From Streptomyces griseus (GTDB taxonomy: Bacteria > Actinomycetota > Actinomycetes > Streptomycetales > Streptomycetaceae), in the NCBI RefSeq assembly GCF_900460065.1, contig NZ_UAVD01000039.1, positions 238,174 to 302,173 of the forward strand: a stretch of DNA of 64,000 bases, given 5' to 3'. The translations under genes were made by a program, and so were the position numbers. The notes below the pieces were generated by a model. That model was given only the letters and a program-made list of their open reading frames with translations. It was not told the origin of the DNA and ran no database searches. Numbering within the stretch: position 1 is the stretch's first letter; each line of letters starts with the position of its first letter. Positions 8,731-16,810 of this stretch are shown piece by piece.

Positions 8731-9588
8731 ATGAACACATCCAGCATCACGGCCCTGCCGGGTATCACGCTGAGGAGTCCCGGAGCCGGGCTGATCACGC
8801 TGGACCCGGTCCGCACCGCACTGCTGCGGGGCCTGGACGACCTGCTGTCCGGCCTCGCCGCGCGGCTCGCCGCCCCCGAGGTGGTGGGTCCGCCCCTGCT
8901 GTCCGTCGAGGGGCTGGCGCGGCTCGACTTCTTCCGGAACTTCCCCCATCTCGGCGTCTCCGCGGGGCGGTTCGGCCCGGAAGCGCTCGACGGCCTGGCC
9001 TCCGGTGGCTCGCCCCAGGACCTGCCGTTGCACCCGACCGGCCATGTGCTGCCGTCCGCGACCTGCTACGGGCTGCTGCTCTCCCTGGAGGGCGAGGACG
9101 TCGGCGAGGACGGGCTGCGGCTCTCCGCGGCCGGCCGCTGCTTCCGCAACGAGACCCACTACGACGGCCTGCGCCGCCTGTGGGGGTTCCACATGCGCGA
9201 GGTGGTCTACCTCGGAACCAAGGACGGGGCCACCGAACACCAGGAACGTGGCGGGGAGTTCGTCCAGGAGGTGGCCGGACGGCTCGGCCTCGACCTGACC
9301 CGGGCGGCGGCCGACGACCCGTTCTACGACAACGGGGGTTCGCGCGCCCGTCTGATGGCGTTGGACCCGGTGAAGTTCGAGTACAGCGCCCCCGACGGCA
9401 CGGCCATCGCCTCCGTCAACCGGCACCGCAACTTCTTCGGCGAGCGGCTGGGCATCCGGGCCGGCTCGCACGGTCCCGCGTACAGCTCCTGCGTCGCCTT
9501 CGGCATGGAGCGCTGGGTGCACGCGATGATCCTCGCGCACGGCACCGCCGAGCAGGCCCTGGAACGGCTCCGCTCGGCCGGTACCTGA
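8731..9588 (+). CDS. Amino acid--[acyl-carrier-protein] ligase (class II aaRS-like)
   Basis: 285 aa. Truncated homologue of the seryl-tRNA synthetase catalytic core, a group shown to activate glycine or alanine with ATP and load it on a carrier-protein phosphopantetheine rather than tRNA. Class II motif 2 is seen as RCFRNETHYDGLRRLWGF and motif 3 as GMERW. The zinc ligands of the family appear conserved as Cys112 (SATCYG), Glu157 (MREVVYLG) and Cys254 (YSSCVAFG). There is no tRNA-binding arm. The ATG at 8731 has GAGAAGGA eight bases upstream. Its probable substrate is the carrier protein at 9739. It takes the place of an adenylation domain in this cluster. Confidence 0.88.
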   Translation: MNTSSITALPGITLRSPGAGLITLDPVRTALLRGLDDLLSGLAARLAAPEVVGPPLLSVEGLARLDFFRNFPHLGVSAGRFGPEALDGLASGGSPQDLPLHPTGHVLPSATCYGLLLSLEGEDVGEDGLRLSAAGRCFRNETHYDGLRRLWGFHMREVVYLGTKDGATEHQERGGEFVQEVAGRLGLDLTRAAADDPFYDNGGSRARLMALDPVKFEYSAPDGTAIASVNRHRNFFGERLGIRAGSHGPAYSSCVAFGMERWVHAMILAHGTAEQALERLRSAGT

Positions 9589-9738
9589 TACCGCCTCCGG
9601 CCCCGGCTGCCACCCGCCTTCGGTCCCGGCGGTTCTCCGGTCTCCGGGCCGGCCGCGGCCCACCCCGGCTTTCCTTCGGCCCGGCCGCTCTCCGTCCCGC
9701 CCGTCACCCGAACAGAAGCAAGAGGAGCGCTTTCTCCC

Positions 9739-9990
9739 ATGGAACGTGTCGTAGCGTGGCTCAACGAGAAGAACCCCGGCCTCGACGGTCCGATCGGCGT
9801 GGACGAGGACCTCATCGAGGCCCGTCTCATCGACTCGATGGACTTCCTGGAGTTCATCGACCTCCTGGAGGAGATCTCCGGCGACAGCATCGATCTGCAG
9901 GAGGTCACCATCGACGACTTCCGCACCCTCGCCCGCGTCGAGGAGCGCTTCCTCGCCTCCGGCGACCTGGCGGAGGCGCCCGCCGGGTGA
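9739..9990 (+). CDS. Stand-alone acyl (aminoacyl) carrier protein
   Basis: 83-aa acidic carrier protein. Ser33 in the DSMDFLEF motif is the expected phosphopantetheine attachment site, a DSL variant with Met after Ser. Flanking helices match the four-helix carrier fold. It lies 150 bases after the ligase and 10 before the phosphopantetheinyl transferase, with AAGAGGAG ahead of the ATG. It is probably loaded with an amino acid by the 8731 ligase and then recognised by the condensation protein and dioxygenase. The 150 bases before it hold no evident signal. Confidence 0.9.
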   Translation: MERVVAWLNEKNPGLDGPIGVDEDLIEARLIDSMDFLEFIDLLEEISGDSIDLQEVTIDDFRTLARVEERFLASGDLAEAPAG

Positions 9991-10000
9991 GCCCGGCCGG

Positions 10001-10723
10001 GTGACCCCTCCTCCGGCGGTCCCCGACCTCCCGCCGTCCCGTGCACCGGGCTCGGACGGCGTGATTCCGGCGGACGCCGGCGTCTTCGCCCTGGTGGCCA
10101 CCACCGCGGAGGTGCTGGCGCATCCGGAGCTCGACGAGCGCCTGCTCGCCCCGTGGGAGCGGCGGCGGCTCGCGGGGATCCGGGTGCCGGGCCGGCGCGA
10201 CGACGTGGTGGCGGCCCGTCTGCTGCTGCGGCTGTGCGCCTCCCGGGCCACCGGGCTGCCGCCGGACGCGGTGGCGCCGGCCCAGCGCTGCCCCGGATGC
10301 GGGCGGGACGGGCACGGCCGGCCGTACCTCCCGGACCACCCCGCGCTGGGCGCGAGTCTCAGCCACGCCGACGGCCTCGTCGCGGCGGCGGTCGGGCCGG
10401 GCCCGGTCGGTGTCGACGTGGAACCCCTGACACGCCGCCCGGGCCCGCCGCCCGTGTTGCGCCGGCTGCTGCCGCCGGACGCGGTGGACGCCGCCTGCGC
10501 CGCGCCGGACCCCGGCCCGGCGCTGCTGCGGTTGTGGGTCCGCCGGGAGGCGCTGTTCAAGGCCGGGTTCGCGGCCGGGGCGGAGGGCGGGCCCGGGCCC
10601 GGCGAGACCAGGCTGACCGAGTGGACGGACCACCGCCGTGCGGCCGTGGTGGCCCTCGCGTACGCCGACGGCCTCCCCGGGCGGCCCCTCAGCCCCGGCC
10701 CGGCTCCGCCGTCAGGTCGATGA
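10001..10723 (+). CDS. 4'-phosphopantetheinyl transferase (Sfp type)
   Basis: 240 aa. Transfers phosphopantetheine from CoA to a carrier-protein serine. Sfp-family motifs are seen: GVDVEPL (Mg-binding Asp/Glu) and WVRREALFKAGF, matching WxxKEAxxK with Arg in place of the first Lys. The GTG start is 10 bases after the carrier-protein stop, so the two are cotranscribed, and the carrier protein is the obvious substrate. The 3' end overlaps the convergent kstR gene by 35 bases. Confidence 0.88.
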   Translation: MTPPPAVPDLPPSRAPGSDGVIPADAGVFALVATTAEVLAHPELDERLLAPWERRRLAGIRVPGRRDDVVAARLLLRLCASRATGLPPDAVAPAQRCPGCGRDGHGRPYLPDHPALGASLSHADGLVAAAVGPGPVGVDVEPLTRRPGPPPVLRRLLPPDAVDAACAAPDPGPALLRLWVRREALFKAGFAAGAEGGPGPGETRLTEWTDHRRAAVVALAYADGLPGRPLSPGPAPPSGR

Positions 10724-11300
10724 GCCGGCAGACCGTCTCGATGTCGATCTTCACCTGGGCGATCGAGGCCCGGCCCGACAGCCAGGTGATCAGCGCCGAG
10801 TGCCAGGTGTGCTCGATGACCCGGACCGCGGAGAGCTGCTCCGGGGTCGGGTGCTCCAGCCCCATCGCGTCCAGGATGATCGCCGTGGTCAGCCGGGAGA
10901 CGGTGTCCACCTCGGGGCTCACGCTGCGGTCCGCGAAGGTGAGGGCGCGGACCATGGCGTCCGCGAGGTGCGGTTCGCGCTGGAGGGCACGGAAGGCGCG
11001 CATCAGCGTCTCGGCCACCCGCTGGGCCGCGTCCTCGCCCGCCGGCGGGCGCTTGCGGAGGGTCGTGTGCATGTGCTGGAGCTGGTCCTGCATGGTCGCG
11101 ACCAGCAGATGGATCTTGGACGGAAAGTAGCGGTAGAGGGTGCCCAGGGCGACCCCGGCGGCCTCGGCCACCTCCCGCATCTGCACCGCCTCGAACCCGC
11201 CCCGGCTGGCCAGCTGGGCGCTGGCGTGCAGGATGCGGCGGCGACGGGCCTCCTGGCGCTCGGTCAGCGGAGGCGCTGCCGGTCTGGCGTCCGCGGTCAT
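10689..11300 (-). CDS. kstR: TetR-family regulator KstR (steroid/lipid catabolism repressor)
   Basis: 203 aa. The N-terminal helix-turn-helix (about residues 14-60; ILHASAQLASRGGFEAVQMREVAEAAGVALGTLYRYFPSKIHLL) follows the mycobacterial KstR closely as I remember it, including the GGxEAVQMR and LYRYFPSK stretches. The C-terminal part (RALTFAD, SRASIAQVKI-type end) also tracks KstR. KstR represses cholesterol degradation genes and is released by a steroid CoA thioester. The start at 11300 has GGGGA nearby; an ATG at 11330 is possible. KstR-type operators lie upstream at 11478-11512 and at three other loci in the window, which supports the call and suggests autoregulation. Confidence 0.82.
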   Translation of the reverse strand: MTADARPAAPPLTERQEARRRRILHASAQLASRGGFEAVQMREVAEAAGVALGTLYRYFPSKIHLLVATMQDQLQHMHTTLRKRPPAGEDAAQRVAETLMRAFRALQREPHLADAMVRALTFADRSVSPEVDTVSRLTTAIILDAMGLEHPTPEQLSAVRVIEHTWHSALITWLSGRASIAQVKIDIETVCRLIDLTAEPGRG

Positions 11301-11477
11301 GCTGTCCCCGATCCACGATCCGTGATCCATGGCTTGATCCCGCACCCGGACGGACGAAGCGGCGCGGCCGGGCGCGCACAGCATGCCAGGGCGTCCGTCG
11401 TGGCGCGAATCACCTGATCCGGCCCTCGCGCCGACGCTACCTGCCGGTAGATTCGATGCACGTCTGACGATCAAGTA

Positions 11478-11512
11478 GGCAACTTGTTCCAGCAAGTCTG
11501 AAACTTGTTCTA
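11478..11512. promoter_or_regulatory. Tandem KstR-type operators before kstR
   Basis: GGCAACTTGTTCCA (11478-11491, one mismatch) and TGAAACTTGTTCTA (11499-11512, exact) match TNNAACNNGTTNNA. They are 21 bases apart, two helical turns, so two dimers could bind one face. They lie between kstR and the divergent glycosyltransferase and could control either. Confidence 0.72.
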
Positions 11513-11566
11513 GATTAGCGCGACCGGTTACGCTCCGGCGAACACGCAGTCAGAAGGGGGCCGAGT

Positions 11567-12880
11567 GTGACCGCTGAGGCCATAGAGACAGGCCCCCGCA
11601 CGGGCGACGGCAGCTCCACCGGGACCGGCGACCGGCCGTTGCGCATCGCACTCCTCACCTACAAGGGCAATCCGTTCTGCGGCGGCCAGGGCGTGTACGT
11701 CCGCCACCTCGGGCGCGAGCTCGCCCGCCTCGGCCACAGCGTCGAGGTCATCGGAGCACAGCCCTACCCGGTGCTCGACGAGGGCGTCCCGCTCACCGAA
11801 CTGCCCAGCCTCGACCTCTACCGCCAGCCCGACCCCTTCCGCACCCCGAAGCGCGGCGAGTACCGGGACTGGATCGACCTGGCCGAGGTCGCCACCATGT
11901 GGACCGGCGGCTTCCCCGAACCGCTCACCTTCAGCCTGCGCGCCCGCCGCCACCTGCTGGCCCGCCGCGGCGAGTTCGACGTGGTCCACGACAACCAGAC
12001 CCTCGGCTACGGGCTCCTCGGCGACCTCGGGGCCCCGCTGGTCACGACGATCCACCACCCCATCACCGTGGACCGCAGACTCGACCTGGAAGCCGCCGCC
12101 ACCCGCCGCCGACGCGCCTCCGTGCGCCGCTGGTACGCCTTCACCCGGATGCAGAAGCGGGTCGCCCGCAAGCTGGACACCGTCCTCACCGTCTCCGGCT
12201 CCTCCCGCGACGAGATCGTCGAGGACCTCGGCGTACGCGAGGACCGGATCAGCGTCGTCCACATCGGCGCCGACACCGACCTGTGGTCGCCCGACCCCTC
12301 CGTGCCCGAGGTCCCGGGCCGCATCGTCACCACCTCCAGCGCCGACGTCCCGCTCAAGGGCCTCGTCCACCTCGTCGACGCGCTCGCCAAGCTCCGCACC
12401 GAGAACCCCGCCGCCCACCTCGTCGTGGTCGGCAAGCGCGCCGAGGACGGGCCGGTCGCCCGCGCGATCGAGCGGCACGGGCTCGCGGACGCCGTCGAGT
12501 TCGTCAAGGGCATCAGCGACGCCGAGCTGGTCGACCTCGTGCGCGGCGCCCAGGTCTCCTGCGTGCCCTCGCTGTACGAGGGGTTCTCGCTGCCCGCCGC
12601 CGAGGCCATGGCCACCGGCACCCCCCTGGTCGCGACCACCGGCGGCGCGATCCCCGAGGTCTCCGGCCGCGACGGGGAGACCTGCCTCGCGGTGGCGCCC
12701 GGCGACCCGGACGCATTGGCCGGGGCGCTGGCCCGGCTGCTGGCCGACCCGGAGCTGCGCGCCCGGCTCGGCGCGGCCGGCCGCGAGCGGGTGCTGGCCA
12801 ACTTCACCTGGGCCCGGGCGGCGGCCGGAACGGCCGAGCTGTACCGTCAGGCGATCATCGCCCGCGGAGCCCGCAGGTGA
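11567..12880 (+). CDS. Glycosyltransferase family 4 protein
   Basis: 437-aa retaining glycosyltransferase of the GT-B fold. The glycine-rich N-terminal loop (FCGGQGVYVRHLGRELARLGH) binds acceptor; the C-terminal part has the GT4 motif with Glu pair at VPSLYEGFSLPAAEAMATGTPLV. It is cytoplasmic, without signal peptide. The GTG start has AGAAGGGGG upstream. It heads an operon with the methyltransferase at 12951 and the toroid protein at 13679, which suggests joint assembly of a glycosylated, perhaps lipid-linked, compound. Donor and acceptor are unknown. The KstR-type pair ends 55 bases upstream, but a metabolic link is not evident. Confidence 0.87.
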   Translation: MTAEAIETGPRTGDGSSTGTGDRPLRIALLTYKGNPFCGGQGVYVRHLGRELARLGHSVEVIGAQPYPVLDEGVPLTELPSLDLYRQPDPFRTPKRGEYRDWIDLAEVATMWTGGFPEPLTFSLRARRHLLARRGEFDVVHDNQTLGYGLLGDLGAPLVTTIHHPITVDRRLDLEAAATRRRRASVRRWYAFTRMQKRVARKLDTVLTVSGSSRDEIVEDLGVREDRISVVHIGADTDLWSPDPSVPEVPGRIVTTSSADVPLKGLVHLVDALAKLRTENPAAHLVVVGKRAEDGPVARAIERHGLADAVEFVKGISDAELVDLVRGAQVSCVPSLYEGFSLPAAEAMATGTPLVATTGGAIPEVSGRDGETCLAVAPGDPDALAGALARLLADPELRARLGAAGRERVLANFTWARAAAGTAELYRQAIIARGARR

Positions 12881-12950
12881 CCGCGCGCCCCCGGGCGACC
12901 GCGGACCCGCTCGTCACCACCCGTACCTCCGACCTCGAAGGCAGGCCCCC

Positions 12951-13682
12951 GTGCTGACCGTCGACTTCACCCGCTTCCCGCTCGCCGCCGGCGACCGAGT
13001 GCTCGACCTGGGCTGCGGTGCCGGCCGGCACGCCTTCGAGTGCTACCGGCGCGGAGCGCGGGTCGTCGCGCTCGACCGGAACGCCGAGGAGATCCGCGAG
13101 GTCGCCAAGTGGTTCGCCGCGATGAAGGAGGCCGGCGAGGCCCCCGAGGGCGCCACCGCCACCGCGATGGAGGGCGACGCCCTCAACCTGCCGTTCCCCG
13201 ACGACTCCTTCGACGTCGTGATCATCTCCGAGGTCATGGAGCACATCCCGGACGACAAGGGCGTCCTCGCCGAGATGGTCCGGGTGCTCAGGCCGGGCGG
13301 CCGGATAGCGATCACCGTCCCGCGCTACGGCCCCGAGAAGGTCTGCTGGACCCTCTCCGACGCCTACCACGAGGTCGAGGGCGGCCACATCCGCATCTAC
13401 AAGGCCGACCAGCTCCTCGCCCGGATCCGCGAGGCCGGACTCAAGCCGTACGGCACCCACCACGCCCACGCCCTGCACTCGCCGTACTGGTGGCTCAAGT
13501 GCGCCTTCGGCGTGGACAACGACAAGGCGCTGCCGGTGCGGGCGTACCACAAGCTGCTGGTCTGGGACATCATGAAGAAGCCCCTCGCCACCCGGGTCGC
13601 GGAACAGCTCCTCAACCCGGTCGTCGGCAAGAGCTTCGTCGCCTACGCCACCAAGCCGCACCTTCCGAAGGCCGAGGCGTGA
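12951..13682 (+). CDS. Class I SAM-dependent methyltransferase
   Basis: 243 aa. Rossmann-fold methyltransferase: motif I VLDLGCGAGRHAFE binds S-adenosylmethionine, ALDRN is the acidic end of strand 2, and SEVMEHIPDDKGVLAEMVRVLRPGGRIAITVP covers the post-motif region of the UbiE/Methyltransf_11 type. GTG start. It lies 70 bases after the glycosyltransferase, and its stop overlaps the next GTG (GTGA), so the trio is one operon. Substrate unknown. Confidence 0.86.
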   Translation: MLTVDFTRFPLAAGDRVLDLGCGAGRHAFECYRRGARVVALDRNAEEIREVAKWFAAMKEAGEAPEGATATAMEGDALNLPFPDDSFDVVIISEVMEHIPDDKGVLAEMVRVLRPGGRIAITVPRYGPEKVCWTLSDAYHEVEGGHIRIYKADQLLARIREAGLKPYGTHHAHALHSPYWWLKCAFGVDNDKALPVRAYHKLLVWDIMKKPLATRVAEQLLNPVVGKSFVAYATKPHLPKAEA

Positions 13683-14815
13683 GCACTCCCGAACAGACCG
13701 AGCACCTCGTTCTGCCGGGCGTCCTGACGGCGGCCGAGGCCACCGAGACGGTCGCCGCGATCGCCGCCGTACAGCGGGAGGACGGGGCGCTGCCCTGGTT
13801 CCGGGGCCACCACCTCGACCCCTGGGACCACACCGAGGCGGCGATGGCCCTGGACGCGGCCGGCGAACACGAGGCGGCGGCCCGCGCCTACGACTGGCTC
13901 GCGCGCAACCAGAACGCCGACGGCTCCTGGTACGCCGCCTACCACGACGGCGATCCGCAGCAGCCGACCGACCGGAGCCTGGAGAGCAACTTCTGCGCGT
14001 ACGTGGCCGTCGGCGTCTGGCACCACTACCTCGCCACCGGTGACGACGCGTTCGTCGACCGGATGTGGCCCACCGTCTTCGCGGCCGTCGAGTTCGTCCT
14101 CGGGCTCCAGCAGCCCGGCGGGCAGATCGGCTGGAAGCGGGAGCCGGACGGCACACCCGTCAACGACGCGCTGCTGACCGGCTCCTCCTCGATCCACCAG
14201 GCGCTGCGCTGCGCGCTGGCCATCGCCGAGCGGCGCGAGGAGCCCCAGCCCGACTGGGAGTTGGCGACCGGGGCGCTCGCCCACGCGATCCGCAGCCACC
14301 CCGAGCGCTTCCTCGACAAGAACCGCTACTCGATGGACTGGTACTACCCCGTCCTCGGCGGCGCCGTGACCGGGGCCGAGGCCACCGCCCGCATCCAGGA
14401 GGGCTGGGACCGTTTCGTCGTCCCCGGCCTCGGGGTGCGCTGCGTCCTGCCCAACCCCTGGGTGACCGGGGGCGAGAGCTGCGAACTCGCCCTGGCCCTC
14501 TGGGTGACGGGCGAGTCGGACCGGGCCCTGGAGATCCTCCAGTCCGTCCAGCACCTGCGCACCGAGGGCGGGCTGTACTGGACGGGTTACGTCTTCGAGG
14601 GCAACCGGGCCTTCTGGCCCGAGGAGCTCACCACCTGGACGGCGGGCTCCCTGCTGCTCGCGGTGGCCGCGCTCGGGGGGACGAGGCGACCACCGCGGTC
14701 TTCGGGGGCGAGCGGCTGCCGGTCGGCCTGGAGCCGGACTGCTGCCGCTGAACACGCCCTGGTGCGGGCCCTGTTCAGCCCCGGCGGAGCCGGCCCGCCA
14801 CCGCGTGCCCGATGA
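13679..14815 (+). CDS. Prenyltransferase/squalene-cyclase-like alpha-alpha toroid protein, apparent 3' frameshift
   Basis: Repeated helical units with VAAIAAVQREDGALPWF, WLARNQNADGSWYAAY and VLGLQQPGGQIGWKRE resemble the QW-type repeats of terpenoid cyclase/prenyltransferase toroids; acidic catalytic motifs of cyclases are not obvious. GTG start overlapping the methyltransferase stop. At a run of six G (14675-14680) the frame appears to slip. Read with one extra G, the end becomes GGDEATTAVFGGERLPVGL and stops at 14751, a more natural tail. As written it runs to 14815 and overlaps the gene at 14775. This may be a sequencing error or a real lesion. Confidence 0.7.
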   Translation: MSTPEQTEHLVLPGVLTAAEATETVAAIAAVQREDGALPWFRGHHLDPWDHTEAAMALDAAGEHEAAARAYDWLARNQNADGSWYAAYHDGDPQQPTDRSLESNFCAYVAVGVWHHYLATGDDAFVDRMWPTVFAAVEFVLGLQQPGGQIGWKREPDGTPVNDALLTGSSSIHQALRCALAIAERREEPQPDWELATGALAHAIRSHPERFLDKNRYSMDWYYPVLGGAVTGAEATARIQEGWDRFVVPGLGVRCVLPNPWVTGGESCELALALWVTGESDRALEILQSVQHLRTEGGLYWTGYVFEGNRAFWPEELTTWTAGSLLLAVAALGGTRRPPRSSGASGCRSAWSRTAAAEHALVRALFSPGGAGPPPRAR

Positions 14816-15068
14816 ACAGATAGACCACGGCCGCGAGGCCGTAGCCGGTGACGACGTTCGCCCACGCCTTGTCGAACGTGAACAGGTCGTACGACCAGCC
14901 CGCCAGCCAGCGGGCCGCGTCGTGCACCCACTGCACGAAATCGTTGCCGCGGTTGGCGTCCAGCAGGTACATCAGGATCCAGAGGATGATGATGAAGGCC
15001 AGAATGTCGGCCACGACGGCTATGACACGAGCCGCTGAACTGCTTCCTGAACGGGTTCTGGGAGACAT
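14775..15068 (-). CDS. Small membrane protein, two helices
   Basis: 97 aa of unknown function. A hydrophobic helix near residues 15-38 (VIAVVADILAFIIILWILMYLL) and another near 70-90 (VVTGYGLAAVVYLFIGHAVAG) flank a loop with tryptophans (VQWVHDAARWLAGWSYDLFTF). Basic residues at both ends suggest both termini are cytoplasmic. Start is the ATG at 15068. It overlaps only the frameshifted tail of the convergent toroid gene. The following 250 bases (15069-15317) hold no evident gene or clear signal. Confidence 0.72.
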   Translation of the reverse strand: MSPRTRSGSSSAARVIAVVADILAFIIILWILMYLLDANRGNDFVQWVHDAARWLAGWSYDLFTFDKAWANVVTGYGLAAVVYLFIGHAVAGRLRRG

Positions 15069-15317
15069 GGAACTCTGGTTGCCGCTTTACGCAGGGTGAA
15101 ACCCGTGAGGCTCGCACCGGGTGGCGACCGGTGGGGGTCCGGGCGAGGCCGAGCGGGAGCGCCGACGCGGGTCACACGCTGTGACAAGCCCGGACGGTCG
15201 GCCCGGTCGGCCCGGTCGAGTCGGTCCGCCCGGTCAGGACGCCGCGGAGAACGCCGAGGGCGACCCGCTGCTGTCCAGGGCCGTCGCCCCACCCCGCGGG
15301 CACCCCTGCCCGCCGGT

Positions 15318-15776
15318 TCAGCGGAGGTCGTCGCCCGTGCCGTCGTGGTCCCCCTCCCCGCCCTCGGGGGAGAGGGGGTCCGCGCCGGTCAGGGCGAGGA
15401 CCAGATACGCGCCGTGGGGCGAGTCGTCGTGCTCGTCCTTCGCGTTCAGCACCCCGCCGCCGCCGCCGTCCTCGTCGATCGCGAACTCCGCCGGGTCCAG
15501 GCCGAGTCGTCGGGCGAGCGCGCCGACCGGGGCGAGCAGCCGGTCGCGCGCGGTCCCGTCCTCCCGGGTTCCGCCCTCCGCGGGCGGGAGGACCACGAGG
15601 AGATCGGCGAGATAACCCCGGCGCAGCCCGTCCGGATCCGCCGCCTCGAACGCCGCCGAGACAGGGCGGAGTTCGGAGACCAGCGGCAGCCAGGCGCGCA
15701 GCGCCTCCTCGGCGGTGCGCACCCGGCCCAGGTTCAGCAGGACGCGGCAGACCACGTCGTCGGGGGAGAACCTCAT
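15318..15776 (-). CDS. Hypothetical acidic protein
   Basis: 152 aa from the ATG at 15776 (MRFSPDDVVCRVLLNLGRVRTAEEALRAWLPLV). The first two thirds look helical; the end is a strongly acidic, glycine-rich low-complexity tail. No domain recognised, no signal peptide. No clear ribosome site precedes 15776 or the longer start at 15818, so the start is uncertain. Codon use fits the genome. Confidence 0.6.
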   Translation of the reverse strand: MRFSPDDVVCRVLLNLGRVRTAEEALRAWLPLVSELRPVSAAFEAADPDGLRRGYLADLLVVLPPAEGGTREDGTARDRLLAPVGALARRLGLDPAEFAIDEDGGGGGVLNAKDEHDDSPHGAYLVLALTGADPLSPEGGEGDHDGTGDDLR

Positions 15777-15937
15777 CGGTGGGTCACGTATCCGTTCTTC
15801 GCGATGGTTTCGGCACATGGGCGGGGGAAGAGTCCCGCCCTCATTCTCGCTCCGCCGACCGGCGGGCCCGTCGACTCCCGGTCGACCTGCGCCATCAGGG
15901 GTGATCGACCCGGGTCCCGCCGGTTAGGGTGCGCGGC

Positions 15938-16717
15938 ATGATCCCTCTTTCCCACGACCGTTACTGCGACGAGATCCTGACCCAGAACGACGCCCTGCGC
16001 GCGGTGCTGACCGGCGCCGACCTCACCGCGACCGTCCCCACCTGCCCCGACTGGACCCTGCGGGAGCTGGCCGTGCACGTCGGCGGCGCGCACCGCTGGG
16101 TCGGCGAGATCGTCCGCACCCGCGCCGCCGAGGAGGTCCCCGAGGAGACGGTGCCCGGCTTCGAAGGCCCGGACGGCGACGGACCGGCCGCGCTGGACGC
16201 CTGGCTCGCCGAGGGGGCCGCGGACACCGTCGCCGCGCTGCGGGAGGCGGGGCCGGACGCCGAAGTGTGGTCCTGGGCGTGGGAGCGGCGTGCCGCCTTC
16301 TGGGCGCGGCGCATCACGCACGAGGTGGCGGTGCACCGGGCGGACGCGGCGCTCGCCGCGGGTGTCCCGTACACGGTCGACGCCGACGTGGCCGCCGACA
16401 CCATCGAGGAATGGCTGCGCATCGTCTCCTTCTCCCAGGACGACGGCGATCCCGAGGCGGCCGAACTGCGCGGCGGAGGACGCTCGTTGCACCTGCACGC
16501 CACCGATGTGCCCGGCGCGGAGTGGCTGATCGAGTTCGGCGAGGAGCGCTTCACCTGGCGGCACGCGCACGGCAAGGCCACGGTCGCGCTGCGCGCGCCG
16601 CTCACCGATCTGATGCTGGTCTTCAACCGGCGGCTGGAGCCGACGAGCCCCCGGGTCGAGGTGCTCGGTGACGCCGCGCTGCTGGACTTCTGGCTGGCGC
16701 GGTCGTCGTTCGGCTGA
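15938..16717 (+). CDS. Maleylpyruvate isomerase family mycothiol-dependent protein
   Basis: 259 aa. N-terminal DinB/MDMPI-like four-helix domain: VPTCPDWTLRELAVHVGGAHRWV, and ITHEVAVHRADAA supplies histidines typical of the metal site. A C-terminal MDMPI domain begins around residue 165 (LHLHATDVPGAEWLIEF). The family includes mycothiol-dependent maleylpyruvate isomerase and DNA-damage-inducible thiol transferases. The ATG at 15938 is chosen over the GTG at 15929 because a TTAGGGT -10-like box ends 7 bases before it, which suggests a leaderless mRNA. Substrate unknown. Confidence 0.82.
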   Translation: MIPLSHDRYCDEILTQNDALRAVLTGADLTATVPTCPDWTLRELAVHVGGAHRWVGEIVRTRAAEEVPEETVPGFEGPDGDGPAALDAWLAEGAADTVAALREAGPDAEVWSWAWERRAAFWARRITHEVAVHRADAALAAGVPYTVDADVAADTIEEWLRIVSFSQDDGDPEAAELRGGGRSLHLHATDVPGAEWLIEFGEERFTWRHAHGKATVALRAPLTDLMLVFNRRLEPTSPRVEVLGDAALLDFWLARSSFG

Positions 16718-16736
16718 GCCCCGTAAGCCCGTAACA

Positions 16737-16810
16737 GGTCCTGGCGTCGAACTGCCGTCGTCGCCCGGAGGGCGGCCCCGCGGGGCAGGCGGCGGTTCGA
16801 CGACAGGGCC
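16737..16810. terminator. Long bidirectional hairpin between convergent genes
   Basis: GGTCCTGGCGTCGAACTGCC (from 16737) pairs with GGCGGTTCGACGACAGGGCC (ending 16810) with few mismatches, and a nested GC-rich stem lies inside. It lies between the convergent isomerase-like and LLM oxidoreductase genes. Confidence 0.65.

Noticed and set aside
13679..14751. Calling the toroid protein a squalene-hopene cyclase
   Set aside because: It is shorter, lacks the DxDD motif, and only resembles the repeat fold.
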